The notes: a model not told the origin generated them from the sequence alone. Counted from the first letter of the stretch, positions 7,610 to 14,127 are shown. The stretch: 14,800 nt of DNA from Alphaproteobacteria bacterium (GCA_018895795.1 JAHINZ010000323.1:1-14800); one strand, 5' to 3'. Translations and numbers: made by a program.

Positions 7610-8065
7610 ATGACCTCCGCCTCGCCCGGCGAGATCGCCGAACGCACCCAGCGCCGCCGCAACCGCCTGCTGTGGCTGGTCCCGATGCTGTTCTTCATCT
7701 GGCAGGGGGCGTTCTTCAGCAGTTATGCGCGGCCGCACACGCCGTTGCGCGCGGTCGAACTGGTCTCGCTGGGCTCGCACCTCTTCCTGGCCGTTGTCCT
7801 GCTGTTCGTGCTGGCCACCGGCGGCGGCTGGCGGCACGGCAAGACGGTGCGGGCCCTGCTGGACGACGAATCCACCCAGGCCCACCGCGCCCAGGCCTAT
7901 GCCGCCGGCTTCTGGGCCCTGGCCCTGTGCGCCGCGGGGCTGTACGCCGCCGCCCCGTTCGTGCAGCTGGCGACGGGCGATATCGCCCACATCCTGCTGT
8001 CGGTCGCCGTCGCGGTTCCGGCCCTGCGCTTCGTGATGCTGGAACGGCGCGCCGCGCGTGACTGA
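7610..8065 (+). CDS. Four-helix membrane protein, first gene of an operon with an XRE regulator
   Basis: 151 residues of unknown function. A short cytoplasmic, Arg-rich N-terminus (ERTQRRRNR) precedes hydrophobic segments at about 19-38, 47-70, 95-117 and 123-144, with a hydrophilic stretch at 71-94 (GGWRHGKTVRALLDDE) between helices two and three. The layout resembles small membrane proteins encoded beside XRE regulators, in which the membrane partner is sometimes thought to modulate the regulator; that role is a guess here. AGGA at 7600-7603 is well spaced from the ATG. The 3' end overlaps the next gene by eight bases, which supports translational coupling. Two tandem inverted repeats lie directly upstream. 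Confidence 0.8.
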   Translation: MTSASPGEIAERTQRRRNRLLWLVPMLFFIWQGAFFSSYARPHTPLRAVELVSLGSHLFLAVVLLFVLATGGGWRHGKTVRALLDDESTQAHRAQAYAAGFWALALCAAGLYAAAPFVQLATGDIAHILLSVAVAVPALRFVMLERRAARD

Positions 8066-8285
8066 GCCCGCCCTGATCAGCCGCCTGAAGGCCGTGCGCA
8101 CCGAGGCTGGGTTGACCCAGGCTGAGCTGGCCGAGCGGGTCGGCGTGACCCGCAAGACCATCAACACCGTGGAGAACGGGGTCTTCATCCCCTCCACGGT
8201 GCTGGCCCTGAAACTGGCCAGAGCCCTGTCGACCCCGGTCGAGGGGCTGTTCCAGTTGCCGGACGGAGTGGCGACATGTTCCTGA
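8058..8285 (+). CDS. Small XRE-family transcriptional regulator
   Basis: 75 residues, almost entirely one lambda-Cro-type helix-turn-helix (about 9-62): RLKAVRTEAGLTQAELAERV, then GVTRKTINTVENGVFIPS, then a helix ending in ALSTPVEGLF. This is the compact YozG/PbsX-like type without a sensor domain. The start is a GTG at 8058 that overlaps the stop of the membrane-protein gene (8063-8065). There is no in-frame ATG nearby, and the domain begins within ten residues. It probably represses its own operon through the two inverted repeats at 7558-7591. No ligand domain is visible, so the signal, if any, may come through the membrane partner. Confidence 0.88.
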   Translation: MTEPALISRLKAVRTEAGLTQAELAERVGVTRKTINTVENGVFIPSTVLALKLARALSTPVEGLFQLPDGVATCS

Positions 8286-8328
8286 AAAGTTCTGGAAATC
8301 GCCGGGCGTTTCCGCCAAGCTCCGCCGC

Positions 8329-8919
8329 ATGACCGAGCTCCAACGCTGCACCACCTGGAAGGGCATGGCGGGCGACCCCGTCTATGAGGCCTATCACGAC
8401 CACGAATGGGGCGTGCCCGAGCACGATTCCCGCGCCCTGTGGGAGAAGCTGGTGCTGGACGGCTTCCAGGCCGGGCTGTCGTGGATCACCATCCTGCGCA
8501 AGCGCGACGCCTTCCGCGCCGCCTTCGCCGATTTCGACCCCGAGATCGTCGCGCGGTTCGGCGAGGTCGACCGCGCCCGGTTGATGAGCGATGCGGGCAT
8601 CGTCCGCTCCAACGCCAAGATCGACGCCGCCATCAACGGCGCGCGGATCTATCTGGACATGCGCGAGCGCGGCGAGGACCTGGGCCAGATGCTGTGGGGC
8701 ATGGTCGGCGGGGCCCCGATCCAGAACCAATGGACGGCGGACACCGGCGTCCCGGCCCAGACGCCGCTGGCGGTCGACATGGCCAAGGCGCTGAAGGCCA
8801 AAGGCTTCAAGTTCTGCGGCCCGGTGATCGTCTATGCGTTCATGCAGGCGACCGGCCTGGTCAATGACCACCTGACGACCTGCTACCGGCATGAGGACTG
8901 CCGGGCGATGGGGCGGTAA
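8329..8919 (+). CDS. tag: DNA-3-methyladenine glycosylase I
   Basis: 196 residues, the usual family length. It excises 3-methyladenine from alkylated DNA to start base-excision repair. The structural zinc ligands are all in place: C7, H23 (in YHDHEWG), H181 and C185 (HLTTC), corresponding to E. coli C4, H17, H175 and C179. The base-recognition residues Y22 and W52 are kept. At the position of the E. coli catalytic-pocket Glu38 there is Asp44 (LDGFQAGLSW), a conservative change. The ATG at 8329 begins the conserved N-terminus. It starts 43 bases after the XRE gene and may be read from that promoter or its own. It is convergent with the signal-peptidase-like gene, 29 bases apart. Confidence 0.94.
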   Translation: MTELQRCTTWKGMAGDPVYEAYHDHEWGVPEHDSRALWEKLVLDGFQAGLSWITILRKRDAFRAAFADFDPEIVARFGEVDRARLMSDAGIVRSNAKIDAAINGARIYLDMRERGEDLGQMLWGMVGGAPIQNQWTADTGVPAQTPLAVDMAKALKAKGFKFCGPVIVYAFMQATGLVNDHLTTCYRHEDCRAMGR

Positions 8920-8948
8920 GCGGGGGCGGTCCTGGATCTCCGCCGCGA

Positions 8949-9431
8949 TCAGGTCGCGGTTCGACGCGCCTCGCGCCAGGCGCTCAGCATCAACAGGCCG
9001 ATGCCGGCGTCCAGCGTCGCGTCGGCCAGGTTGAAAATCCACCCGAAGCCGATCTTGGAGGCGTCCAGGAAGTCGACGACGGCGCCGATCCACAGCCGGT
9101 CCAGGCCATTGCCGACCGCCCCGGCCAGGATCAGGGCCAGCCCAAACCGGGTCAGCGGCCGGACCGGTTTGGCGACGATCACGTACAACAGGATCGCCGC
9201 CACCGCGAAATTGGCGGACATCAACAGCCAGCGGGTCGCCTGTCCGACGACGGGCGTCAGGCCGAAGGCGTTGCTTTGATTGAAGCTGAGGGTTAGATCC
9301 ACCGGCCCGGGCAGAGTCAGGTGACCCCCGACCGACCGCAAGGCCGCAAGCGCCCACCCTTTGGTGGCCTGATCCGCCACGACGGCGAACGCCGCCACCA
9401 GTAGCGCGCTGATCCTGATCCGGCGATCCAT
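8949..9431 (-). CDS. lspA: Signal peptidase II-like membrane protease (lipoprotein signal peptidase family)
   Basis: 160 residues with about four membrane helices. Family blocks are present: DQATK (20-24), N51-x-x-x-A-F-G, GNGLDRLWIGAVVD (107-120) and FNLAD (133-137). The two catalytic aspartates would be D120 and D137, spaced as in known LspA. The usual N-x-G-x-x-F block reads NQSNAF here, with Ser for Gly. LspA cuts the signal peptide of diacylated prolipoproteins in the inner membrane. The usual neighbour ileS is absent, so this may be a second paralogue with its own substrates. The ATG at 9431 is chosen because the frame upstream carries no family sequence; its ribosome site is weak. Confidence 0.85.
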   Translation of the reverse strand: MDRRIRISALLVAAFAVVADQATKGWALAALRSVGGHLTLPGPVDLTLSFNQSNAFGLTPVVGQATRWLLMSANFAVAAILLYVIVAKPVRPLTRFGLALILAGAVGNGLDRLWIGAVVDFLDASKIGFGWIFNLADATLDAGIGLLMLSAWREARRTAT

Positions 9432-9541
9432 GCCGCACCATAGCCGGTTGGACGGCGCTTGGAAGGTCGTCGGGGGAAGGTCAAAATCTGAAAGGGGTCG
9501 CACGCACCCGTCGACGCCCATCCCAAAAGCCGACGCCGCAG

Positions 9542-9658
9542 GCCCCCTCCTGACCTGCTTCGCAGGTCGTCCTCCCCCTCATCAGGGGGAAGATGAGATC
9601 CGCGCCCTTCATCTTCCCCCTCCGGGGGAAGACGGTCGCGAAGCGGCCCGTAGGGGGC
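9542..9658. repeat. Composite palindromic intergenic element, copy C
   Basis: The left arm is 9542-9597 and its inverted partner 9607-9658, with a 9-base centre. The ends are perfectly complementary (GCCCCCT at 9542-9548, AGGGGGC at 9652-9658). Each arm holds a hairpin with a TTC or GAA loop (left GACCTGC-TTC-GCAGGTC) and a CCCCC/GGGGG palindrome followed by AAGATGA. It is the most regular of the three copies. It lies upstream of the signal-peptidase gene, not between converging genes. Confidence 0.8.
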
Positions 9659-9883
9659 AAGTGGGGATTGGGCGCAGTTTATCCCCCGTCGAGTTCGAAA
9701 AGAACCCAGCCCAATCAACACCCTAAAAATAAAGCGAGCGCGCCAATTCTCGGCGCTCAGACCGCCCGTATTCTAAACCCACCTCGTCGCGGGGAAGGGC
9801 GCAAGGCCAGCGACCGAAGCGGCGGCGGGGGGTGGTCGAGCGGGAAGCTCAATCGATGGCGGGAAGAGCGCCTTGTGCTCTGG
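9659..9883. other. Non-coding stretch without identified function
   Basis: Together with the segments around it, this is part of the 870-base gap between 9431 and 10303. The frames that cross it give Arg/Ser/Gly-rich translations without motifs. There is an AT-rich patch (CCTAAAAATAAAG at about 9721-9733) and a TATTCT at about 9769 that could be a -10, without a clear -35. I see nothing else that I can support. Confidence 0.4.
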
Positions 9884-10152
9884 GCCGCCAACCTCGTGGT
9901 CTCTGGCGGCGGTCGGCCCTGGAACACAGAAACGACGTGACGCGAGGGTCGGTTGAGCAGCAGGCTGATCTGGAAGGATCGGCAGTCCGGGCGGGAGCGC
10001 TATCCGGTCCGCCCGTCGCAGGCTTCAAGGCGGCGAGGCCCGAACAGGGCTCGAGCGCCGCGCGCTTGCGCCAAACGACTGCGCGGAGCGTTCAGTCTTC
10101 GTCGAAACGGTATCTATCAATCTTCTTCCGGGCGAGGCCCGGACGCTCCGCG
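9884..10152 (+). ncRNA. Candidate structured RNA or long leader (strand uncertain)
   Basis: No frame here gives a convincing protein, yet hairpins follow closely. GCCGCCA/TGGCGGC is at 9884-9910. GCTGATC/GATCGGC around TGGAAG is at 9964-9983. CGGGCGG/CCGCCCG is at 9988-10015. CGA-GCCC/GGGC-TCG with one bulge is at 10034-10053. A 10-bp stem CGCGGAGCGT/ACGCTCCGCG (10082-10091 with 10143-10152) encloses a further CCGGG/CCCGG hairpin (10128-10142). An alternative long-range pairing joins CTGGCGGCGG (9903-9912) with CCGTCGCAG (10013-10021). I looked for RNase P RNA, tmRNA, SRP RNA and tRNA signatures and did not find them. Some hairpins are expected by chance at this GC content. Confidence 0.3.
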
Positions 10153-10221
10153 ACCCTTCCCATCCCTTCAGCGAGCGATCGCGTGAGGTGGTCAAACCGC
10201 GCCCATTTGCTGCGCGCTCGA

Positions 10222-10269
10222 CGAGGCGGCGACCTGATCGCAAGGGGACGGCGACCTTTTTCCGCCTCG
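10222..10269 (+). other. Inverted repeat in the 5' leader of the UVR-motif gene
   Basis: CGAGGCGG (10222-10229) pairs perfectly with CCGCCTCG (10262-10269) around 32 bases that contain two copies of GGCGACCT (10228-10235, 10250-10257) and a run of five T. It ends 33 bases before the ATG at 10303. It could be a leader hairpin that affects transcription or translation of that gene, but chance is not excluded. Confidence 0.3.
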
Positions 10270-10302
10270 AACGTTTTCTGTGCCAGACAAGGGAGCCGCG
10301 CC

Positions 10303-10599
10303 ATGGCCAACATCCATCTCGACGACCTCAAGCAACGGATGCAGGACGCGGTCGAGGTCGAGGATTTCGAGACGGCCGGCAAGCTGCGCGACCAGATCGA
10401 GGATATCCTGCGCGAGAACCGGGTGCGCGGCGTCGAGCCGGCGCCGCAGGCCTCGTATTTCCAGCGCCAGGTTCCGGGCAAGATGGGGCTGGGGACCGAC
10501 CAGCAGGTCTATGCGCCGCCGGAAGGCTGGGTCCCGCCCCAGAAGCCCGATCCGATGACCGCCGGCCATTCGCGCGGCGCGCGTCGCCGCAAGTCCTAG
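10303..10599 (+). CDS. UvrB/UvrC (UVR) motif mini-protein
   Basis: 98 residues. Residues about 5-40 are a single UVR motif: LDDLKQRMQDAVEVEDFETA followed by GKLRDQIEDIL, the helical hairpin by which UvrB and UvrC bind each other. No nuclease or helicase domain is attached. The rest is a Pro/Gln-rich linker and a basic end (SRGARRRKS). Stand-alone UVR-motif proteins are often protein-interaction modules (as in McsA or Clp adaptors), so a repair role should not be assumed. The ATG at 10303 has GGGAG at 10291-10295. The frame is open far upstream but without recognisable protein. Its TAG shares a CTAG with the stop of the convergent MFS gene. Confidence 0.88.
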   Translation: MANIHLDDLKQRMQDAVEVEDFETAGKLRDQIEDILRENRVRGVEPAPQASYFQRQVPGKMGLGTDQQVYAPPEGWVPPQKPDPMTAGHSRGARRRKS

Positions 10600-12014
10600 G
10601 CCTTGGAGCGCCCGCTGATGTTCGAGCCCGCGTCGCTGTCCAGCGCCAGGTACAGCGGCAGGGCCAGCATCGTCACCGCGCCCACGGCCAGATAGGGCAG
10701 GGTGAAGCGGTCGGGCGTCAGCGCCCCGCCGTCGGCCCCGCGGGCCAGGTTCAGCATCGCGCCGCCGAAGCTGACGCCCAGCGCCAGGCCGACCTGCTGG
10801 GCCACGGCCGCCAGGGTCGAGGCGGCGGCCACCGACCCTTCGGGCACATCGGCATAGGCGATGGTGTTGGCGGCGATGAACTGGTTGGAGCGGCAGAAGC
10901 CGCCCAGGGTCATCAGGGCGATCATTAGCCACACCGGCGTCGCGGCCGTGAAGAAGCCCGGGGCGGCGGTGAAGATCGCCGTCAGGGTCAGGGCGCCGGC
11001 CAGGGCGGTGCGAAAGCCGACCCGGCGCAGGTTCCAGGCCGCGAAGGGCCGGGCCACCAGAATGCCGGCCCCGGAGGCGATGGTCACCAGGGCCGCGCGC
11101 AGCGGCGTCCAGCTCAGGGCCACCTGCAGCAGCAGCGGCAGCAGGAACGGGCCGGCCCCGACGCCCAGACGCACGAAGGTCCCGCCCAGCAGGCTGGCGC
11201 GATAGGTCGGGTAGCGCATCAGCGACAGGTCGAGGATCGGATTGGGCGAGCGTTTGGCATGGCGCAGATAGGTCCAGCCGGCCAGTAGCGCCGCCGCCAG
11301 GATCGTGACCTGGGCAAGGTGGGGCAGCAGATCAAGACCCGCTGTCTCGGCCACGGTCACCAGGCCGCTGACCGCGGCGGCGGACAGCAGAAAACCGGTC
11401 CAGTCGAAGCGGGCGTCGGTCCTGCGGTCGCCAACGGGCACGAACCGCATCACCGCGATCAAGCCCAGCACGCCCACCGGCAGGTTCAGATAGAAGATCC
11501 ACGGCCAGTCGGCGACGGTCAGCACCAGACCCGCCAGCGGCGGCCCCATCAACGGTCCCAACAAGGCCGGCATGGTGAACCAGCCCATGGCGGTGATCAG
11601 TTTCTCGCGCGGCGTCGAGCCCACCACGATCAGCCGCGCCACCGGCGTCATCATCGCCCCGCCCATCCCTTGCAGGATGCGCGACGCCACCAGCGAGCCC
11701 AGGTCGCGGGACAGGCCGCACAGGGCCGAACCCAGCAGGAACACCATCATCGCGGCCATGAACACCCGCCGCGACCCATAGCGTTCGGCCGCCCAGCCGC
11801 TGGCCGGGGTGAACACCGCAAGGGCCAGGATGTAGGAGGTCAGGGCCAGTTTCAGGTGGATCGGGTCCACCGCGAAGGCGCGGGCCAGGGTGGGCAGGGC
11901 GGTGGACAGCGCCGTGGAGTCGATGAACTCCATGAACAGCGCGCTGGCCACGGCGATCGCGATCAGCCGGGTGGCGAGCGGGGAGGCGGGCGTGGAGGGC
12001 GCTGGTTCCGGCAC
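10596..12014 (-). CDS. MdtD-like major facilitator superfamily multidrug exporter (DHA2 type)
   Basis: 472 residues with 14 predicted membrane helices, matching the 14-helix DHA2 group in length. The first helix carries FMEFIDSTALSTALP, the DHA2 motif with its membrane aspartate at D32. The loop between helices 2 and 3 has the MFS motif GWAAERYGSRR, helix 4 has SRILQGMGGAMM, and the antiporter-type region near helix 6 has NLPVGVLGL. Overall it reads most like E. coli MdtD. It probably exports small organic compounds by proton antiport; no substrate can be inferred. The start is a GTG at 12014; GGAAG is only one base away, so ribosome entry is unusual or the gene is coupled to the gene 38 bases upstream on the same strand. 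It ends overlapping the UVR gene by four bases. Confidence 0.9.
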   Translation of the reverse strand: MPEPAPSTPASPLATRLIAIAVASALFMEFIDSTALSTALPTLARAFAVDPIHLKLALTSYILALAVFTPASGWAAERYGSRRVFMAAMMVFLLGSALCGLSRDLGSLVASRILQGMGGAMMTPVARLIVVGSTPREKLITAMGWFTMPALLGPLMGPPLAGLVLTVADWPWIFYLNLPVGVLGLIAVMRFVPVGDRRTDARFDWTGFLLSAAAVSGLVTVAETAGLDLLPHLAQVTILAAALLAGWTYLRHAKRSPNPILDLSLMRYPTYRASLLGGTFVRLGVGAGPFLLPLLLQVALSWTPLRAALVTIASGAGILVARPFAAWNLRRVGFRTALAGALTLTAIFTAAPGFFTAATPVWLMIALMTLGGFCRSNQFIAANTIAYADVPEGSVAAASTLAAVAQQVGLALGVSFGGAMLNLARGADGGALTPDRFTLPYLAVGAVTMLALPLYLALDSDAGSNISGRSKA

Positions 12015-12052
12015 GCTTCCGGCTTAGGCCGGGCGCGCCGCCGGCTCAAGCG

Positions 12053-12910
12053 CTAGCGCGGCTTGATCGACAGGCTGACGCCGTAAACGACGTCCTTTTC
12101 CGAAAAGTCCTTGGTCCGAAAGTCCTTGACCGAAAGCTTGCGGCTGGTGGCGCTGAGCGAGATCTGCTTGTTGTCCTTGCGCCAGCCGATGCCCAGCTGG
12201 TGGGTGCCATAGCGCGCCAGGCGCTCCTGCGACCAGCCCGCGCCGCGCCAGCCGCCCAGCGAGTCGCGGATCAGGTTGAGGCCCAAGGCCTTGCCCGAAC
12301 TGGCGGCGAACAGCATCCAGCGGCCCCGGCCGGCGTCCTGGGCCGAGGTCTGGGCCTTGCCCATCAGGGCCGAGGCGTTCAGCGACAGGCGCTTGATCGC
12401 CGACTGCTGGCTTTGCGGCAGGAAGGGCTGAGACTCCGGCGCGTCCAGCCTGGCGACCGCGGCATAGCTGAACGACGGCCTGAAAGAGGCCAGGGTGAGG
12501 GTCTGGGCCCGATAGCTGGGGCGCGGCCCGTCCTGGCGTGGCCGAACGGTGGCGAATCTGTCGCGCGACGGAATGGAGTCTTCGGCCGCCAGGACGACGG
12601 GCTTGCTGGGCGCGACGCTGGACGCGTCGCCGGCCAGCGGCATGCTCGACGGCGCCCCGGCCAGCTCGATCGCGGAAGGAGCCGTGGCTGTCCCGCGCGG
12701 GGCGTCGCCGTATCGAGCCGTGCGGATCGGCGCGTCGGGATCCACGGCGGTTTCGCCGCCGGCCAGGGTCAGGGTCTGGTCGTAGGGCGTGGCCGCCAGG
12801 GTCGACAGGGCGGTGGCCGCGGCGCCGCCCACGGTCAGCCCGGCCGCGATGATCGCGCCCTTGATGATGACCCTGCCCCGCATCGCTCCGAAGGTTCCCC
12901 GCACTCGCAT
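12053..12910 (-). CDS. Exported protein of unknown function, possibly outer-membrane associated
   Basis: 285 residues from ATG 12910, or 276 from ATG 12883, which has GGAG two bases upstream. A basic start (MRGRVIIKG) and a hydrophobic, Ala/Gly-rich stretch (about 15-40, ending STLAATP) look like a cleaved signal peptide or anchor. Residues about 45-180 are Ser/Pro/Ala-rich and probably disordered. The last 90 residues have alternating polar/hydrophobic strands (THQLGIGWRKDNKQISLS, then VVYGVSLSIKPR), as in small outer-membrane beta structures, but without a terminal Phe. A near-duplicate VKDFRTKDFSEKD comes from a tandem DNA repeat at about 12099-12131. I do not recognise a family. It lies 38 bases upstream of the exporter gene and may be cotranscribed with it. 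Confidence 0.75.
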   Translation of the reverse strand: MRVRGTFGAMRGRVIIKGAIIAAGLTVGGAAATALSTLAATPYDQTLTLAGGETAVDPDAPIRTARYGDAPRGTATAPSAIELAGAPSSMPLAGDASSVAPSKPVVLAAEDSIPSRDRFATVRPRQDGPRPSYRAQTLTLASFRPSFSYAAVARLDAPESQPFLPQSQQSAIKRLSLNASALMGKAQTSAQDAGRGRWMLFAASSGKALGLNLIRDSLGGWRGAGWSQERLARYGTHQLGIGWRKDNKQISLSATSRKLSVKDFRTKDFSEKDVVYGVSLSIKPR

Positions 12911-12922
12911 AACCGTGTGTGC

Positions 12923-12959
12923 GATTAGCTATGCTTAACCTTTCGGCGTCTGTACAGAC
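12923..12959 (-). promoter_or_regulatory. Candidate promoter with palindromic site GTCTGTACAGAC
   Basis: On the minus strand, GCTAATC (12929-12923) resembles the Caulobacter housekeeping -10 (GCTA-type). It lies 17 bases after a weak -35, CAGACG (12952-12947). The perfect 12-bp palindrome GTCTGTACAGAC (12948-12959) overlaps that -35, a typical repressor position. The ATG at 12910 would be only a few bases from the transcription start. The element assignments are by eye. Confidence 0.35.
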
Positions 12960-12991
12960 CGCCCACGACCGGGAATTGTGAATTTAGGTTC

Positions 12992-13010
12992 GCGCCCTGT
13001 TTTCGGGCGC
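12992..13010 (-). terminator. Hairpin after the 49-aa gene, possible terminator
   Basis: A perfect 6-bp stem GCGCCC/GGGCGC (12992-12997 with 13005-13010) closes a 7-base loop, 57 bases beyond the stop of the small gene on the minus strand. No U-run follows, so it may be a weak or Rho-assisted end. Confidence 0.3.
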
Positions 13011-13067
13011 TGTCTTGGGCGGAGGCTGAGGATTGGCGTCCGCGTCGTCTTCCGGTCGGAAAGGGCT

Positions 13068-13217
13068 CTAGTGGCCCGGCCTGGGTTCGAACGCTCGCTT
13101 TTCCTTGATCGCCTGACACGCCTCGTCGGGCTTGCGGCCGTGCTGGGCCTTGGGCTCGGGCTTGGTGGCGCTGAAGTTGGTTTTCAGAGGGTCTTGATTC
13201 TGGAAGCCGTTGGTCAT
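13068..13217 (-). CDS. Small basic protein of 49 residues, unknown function
   Basis: An ATG at 13217 follows a perfect AGGAGG (13225-13230) at seven bases, the best ribosome site in the window. The frame runs 49 codons to a TAG at 13068-13070. The product begins MTNGFQNQDPLKTNFSATKP, continues with a Lys/Pro-rich middle (EPKAQHGRKPDEACQ) and ends KRAFEPRPGH. It is hydrophilic, has no membrane segment or signal peptide, and has one Cys at 34. Third positions are G/C-rich as in the neighbours. It lies 31 bases downstream of the transglutaminase gene on the same strand, so the two are probably cotranscribed. I recognise no domain. Evidence is the ribosome site, codon use and position. Confidence 0.7.
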   Translation of the reverse strand: MTNGFQNQDPLKTNFSATKPEPKAQHGRKPDEACQAIKEKRAFEPRPGH

Positions 13218-13248
13218 GGCCTTTCCTCCTGAACGATCACGCCTTTTA

Positions 13249-14127
13249 TCACGCGGCCTCGGGGCGCGCGTCGAGCAAACGGACGTCCACGGAGACGTGA
13301 AGTCTGGCCACGCCCGGGTCGCCGATGATGGCCCCCGAGACCGGAAGCGCCTGTGACGGGGTGCGGGTCGTCGCCACGCGGATCAGGTCCGGCGACTCCG
13401 CCAGACCGTTGGTCGGGTCGAACTCCAACCATCCCAGATCGGGCAGGAACACCTCGCACCAGGCATGGGTCGCGCCCGCGCCGCGCAGGCTTTCAGCGCT
13501 GGGCGCGTAGATGTAGCCGGTGGCGAACAGGGCCGCATAGCCCAGCCGCCGCAGGCCCTCGACCATCAACCAGGCCAGATCCCGGCAGGCGCCCTGGCCG
13601 CTGGCCAGGGTCTCCAGCGGGCTCTGCACGCCTTCTTCGTAGCGGTTGATATAGTCGAAGCGCTCGTGGATCAGCGAATTGATCCGCAGCAGGAAGTCCA
13701 GCGCCGGCTCATCCCTCCGCGCGCCGAGGCTGCGCAGCCACGTCAGCAACACGGCGTCCGGGTCGTCGGTGACCGGGGCGATGAACGGCGCCAGGGTGGC
13801 GTGGTCCTCGCGACTGTAGACGATGGGCGTCAGGGTATGGGGGTTGTCGATCCGCACCGGCGACAGCGGCGCTGGAAAGCGGTCGATCACCAATTGGCTG
13901 ACGATGATCAGCGAGGTCGATTGTCCCGTCGGCTGGAACAGGCAGACGCAATTGCCGCTGGCGTCATAGGTCCAACGGGTCGGGCCGGGCGGCGAGACCT
14001 TCAGCGAGGCCTCGACGATCCGCAGGGCATGGCTGTCGCGCGGCCGGATCAGCAGCCGGTGCGCGCCGAAGCTGACCGGGCGCTCATAGTCGTAACGGGT
14101 CTCGTGCAGGATCTTCAGGCGGGCCAT
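13249..14127 (-). CDS. Transglutaminase-like cysteine protease-fold protein with bacterial N-terminal domain
   Basis: 292 residues. Residues 1-85 are the bacterial transglutaminase N-terminal beta domain (LKILHETRYDYERPVSFGAH). The catalytic domain follows with Cys181 in GQGACRDLAWLM, His221 in GATHAWCEVF and Asp237 in LGWLEFDPTNG, the complete Cys-His-Asp triad of the transglutaminase/protease fold. Bacterial members with this layout are mostly cytoplasmic peptidases or amidases of unknown substrate, and no signal peptide is visible here. The length is typical. The ATG at 14127 starts the N-terminal beta domain directly. It lies downstream of the TetR-type gene on the same strand and upstream of the 49-aa gene. 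Confidence 0.9.
   Translation of the reverse strand: MARLKILHETRYDYERPVSFGAHRLLIRPRDSHALRIVEASLKVSPPGPTRWTYDASGNCVCLFQPTGQSTSLIIVSQLVIDRFPAPLSPVRIDNPHTLTPIVYSREDHATLAPFIAPVTDDPDAVLLTWLRSLGARRDEPALDFLLRINSLIHERFDYINRYEEGVQSPLETLASGQGACRDLAWLMVEGLRRLGYAALFATGYIYAPSAESLRGAGATHAWCEVFLPDLGWLEFDPTNGLAESPDLIRVATTRTPSQALPVSGAIIGDPGVARLHVSVDVRLLDARPEAA

Noticed and set aside
8290..8311. GGAAA...TTTCC inverted repeat before tag as an operator
   Set aside because: Only five base pairs around a ten-base spacer, and no relation to the operator sequence found upstream of the XRE operon.
9845..9885. tRNA-like D-arm (AGCTCAATC...GAGCG)
   Set aside because: The D-loop would be too long, no anticodon stem forms, and no T-loop GGTTCGA follows at the right distance.
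9884..10152. 6S RNA, RNase P RNA, tmRNA or SRP RNA
   Set aside because: A faint likeness to the central part of 6S RNA (GGTTGAGCAGC and a long-range stem) is not enough. The conserved RNase P GAGGAAAGTC, the tmRNA tag frame and the SRP GGTCAGG/GGAAGCAGC motifs were not found. Kept only as an unassigned structured region.
9832..10302. N-terminal extension of the UVR-motif protein
   Set aside because: The frame is open, but the product is Arg/Ser/Ala-rich without recognisable sequence, and the ATG at 10303 has GGGAG and begins next to the UVR motif.
13084..13092. GGTTCGAAC resembling a tRNA T-loop
   Set aside because: It lies inside the 49-aa gene, with no acceptor, D or anticodon stems around it.
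12978..13232. Plus-strand 84-codon open frame
   Set aside because: It is antisense to the 49-aa gene and has no ribosome site or motif; the minus-strand reading has a perfect AGGAGG.
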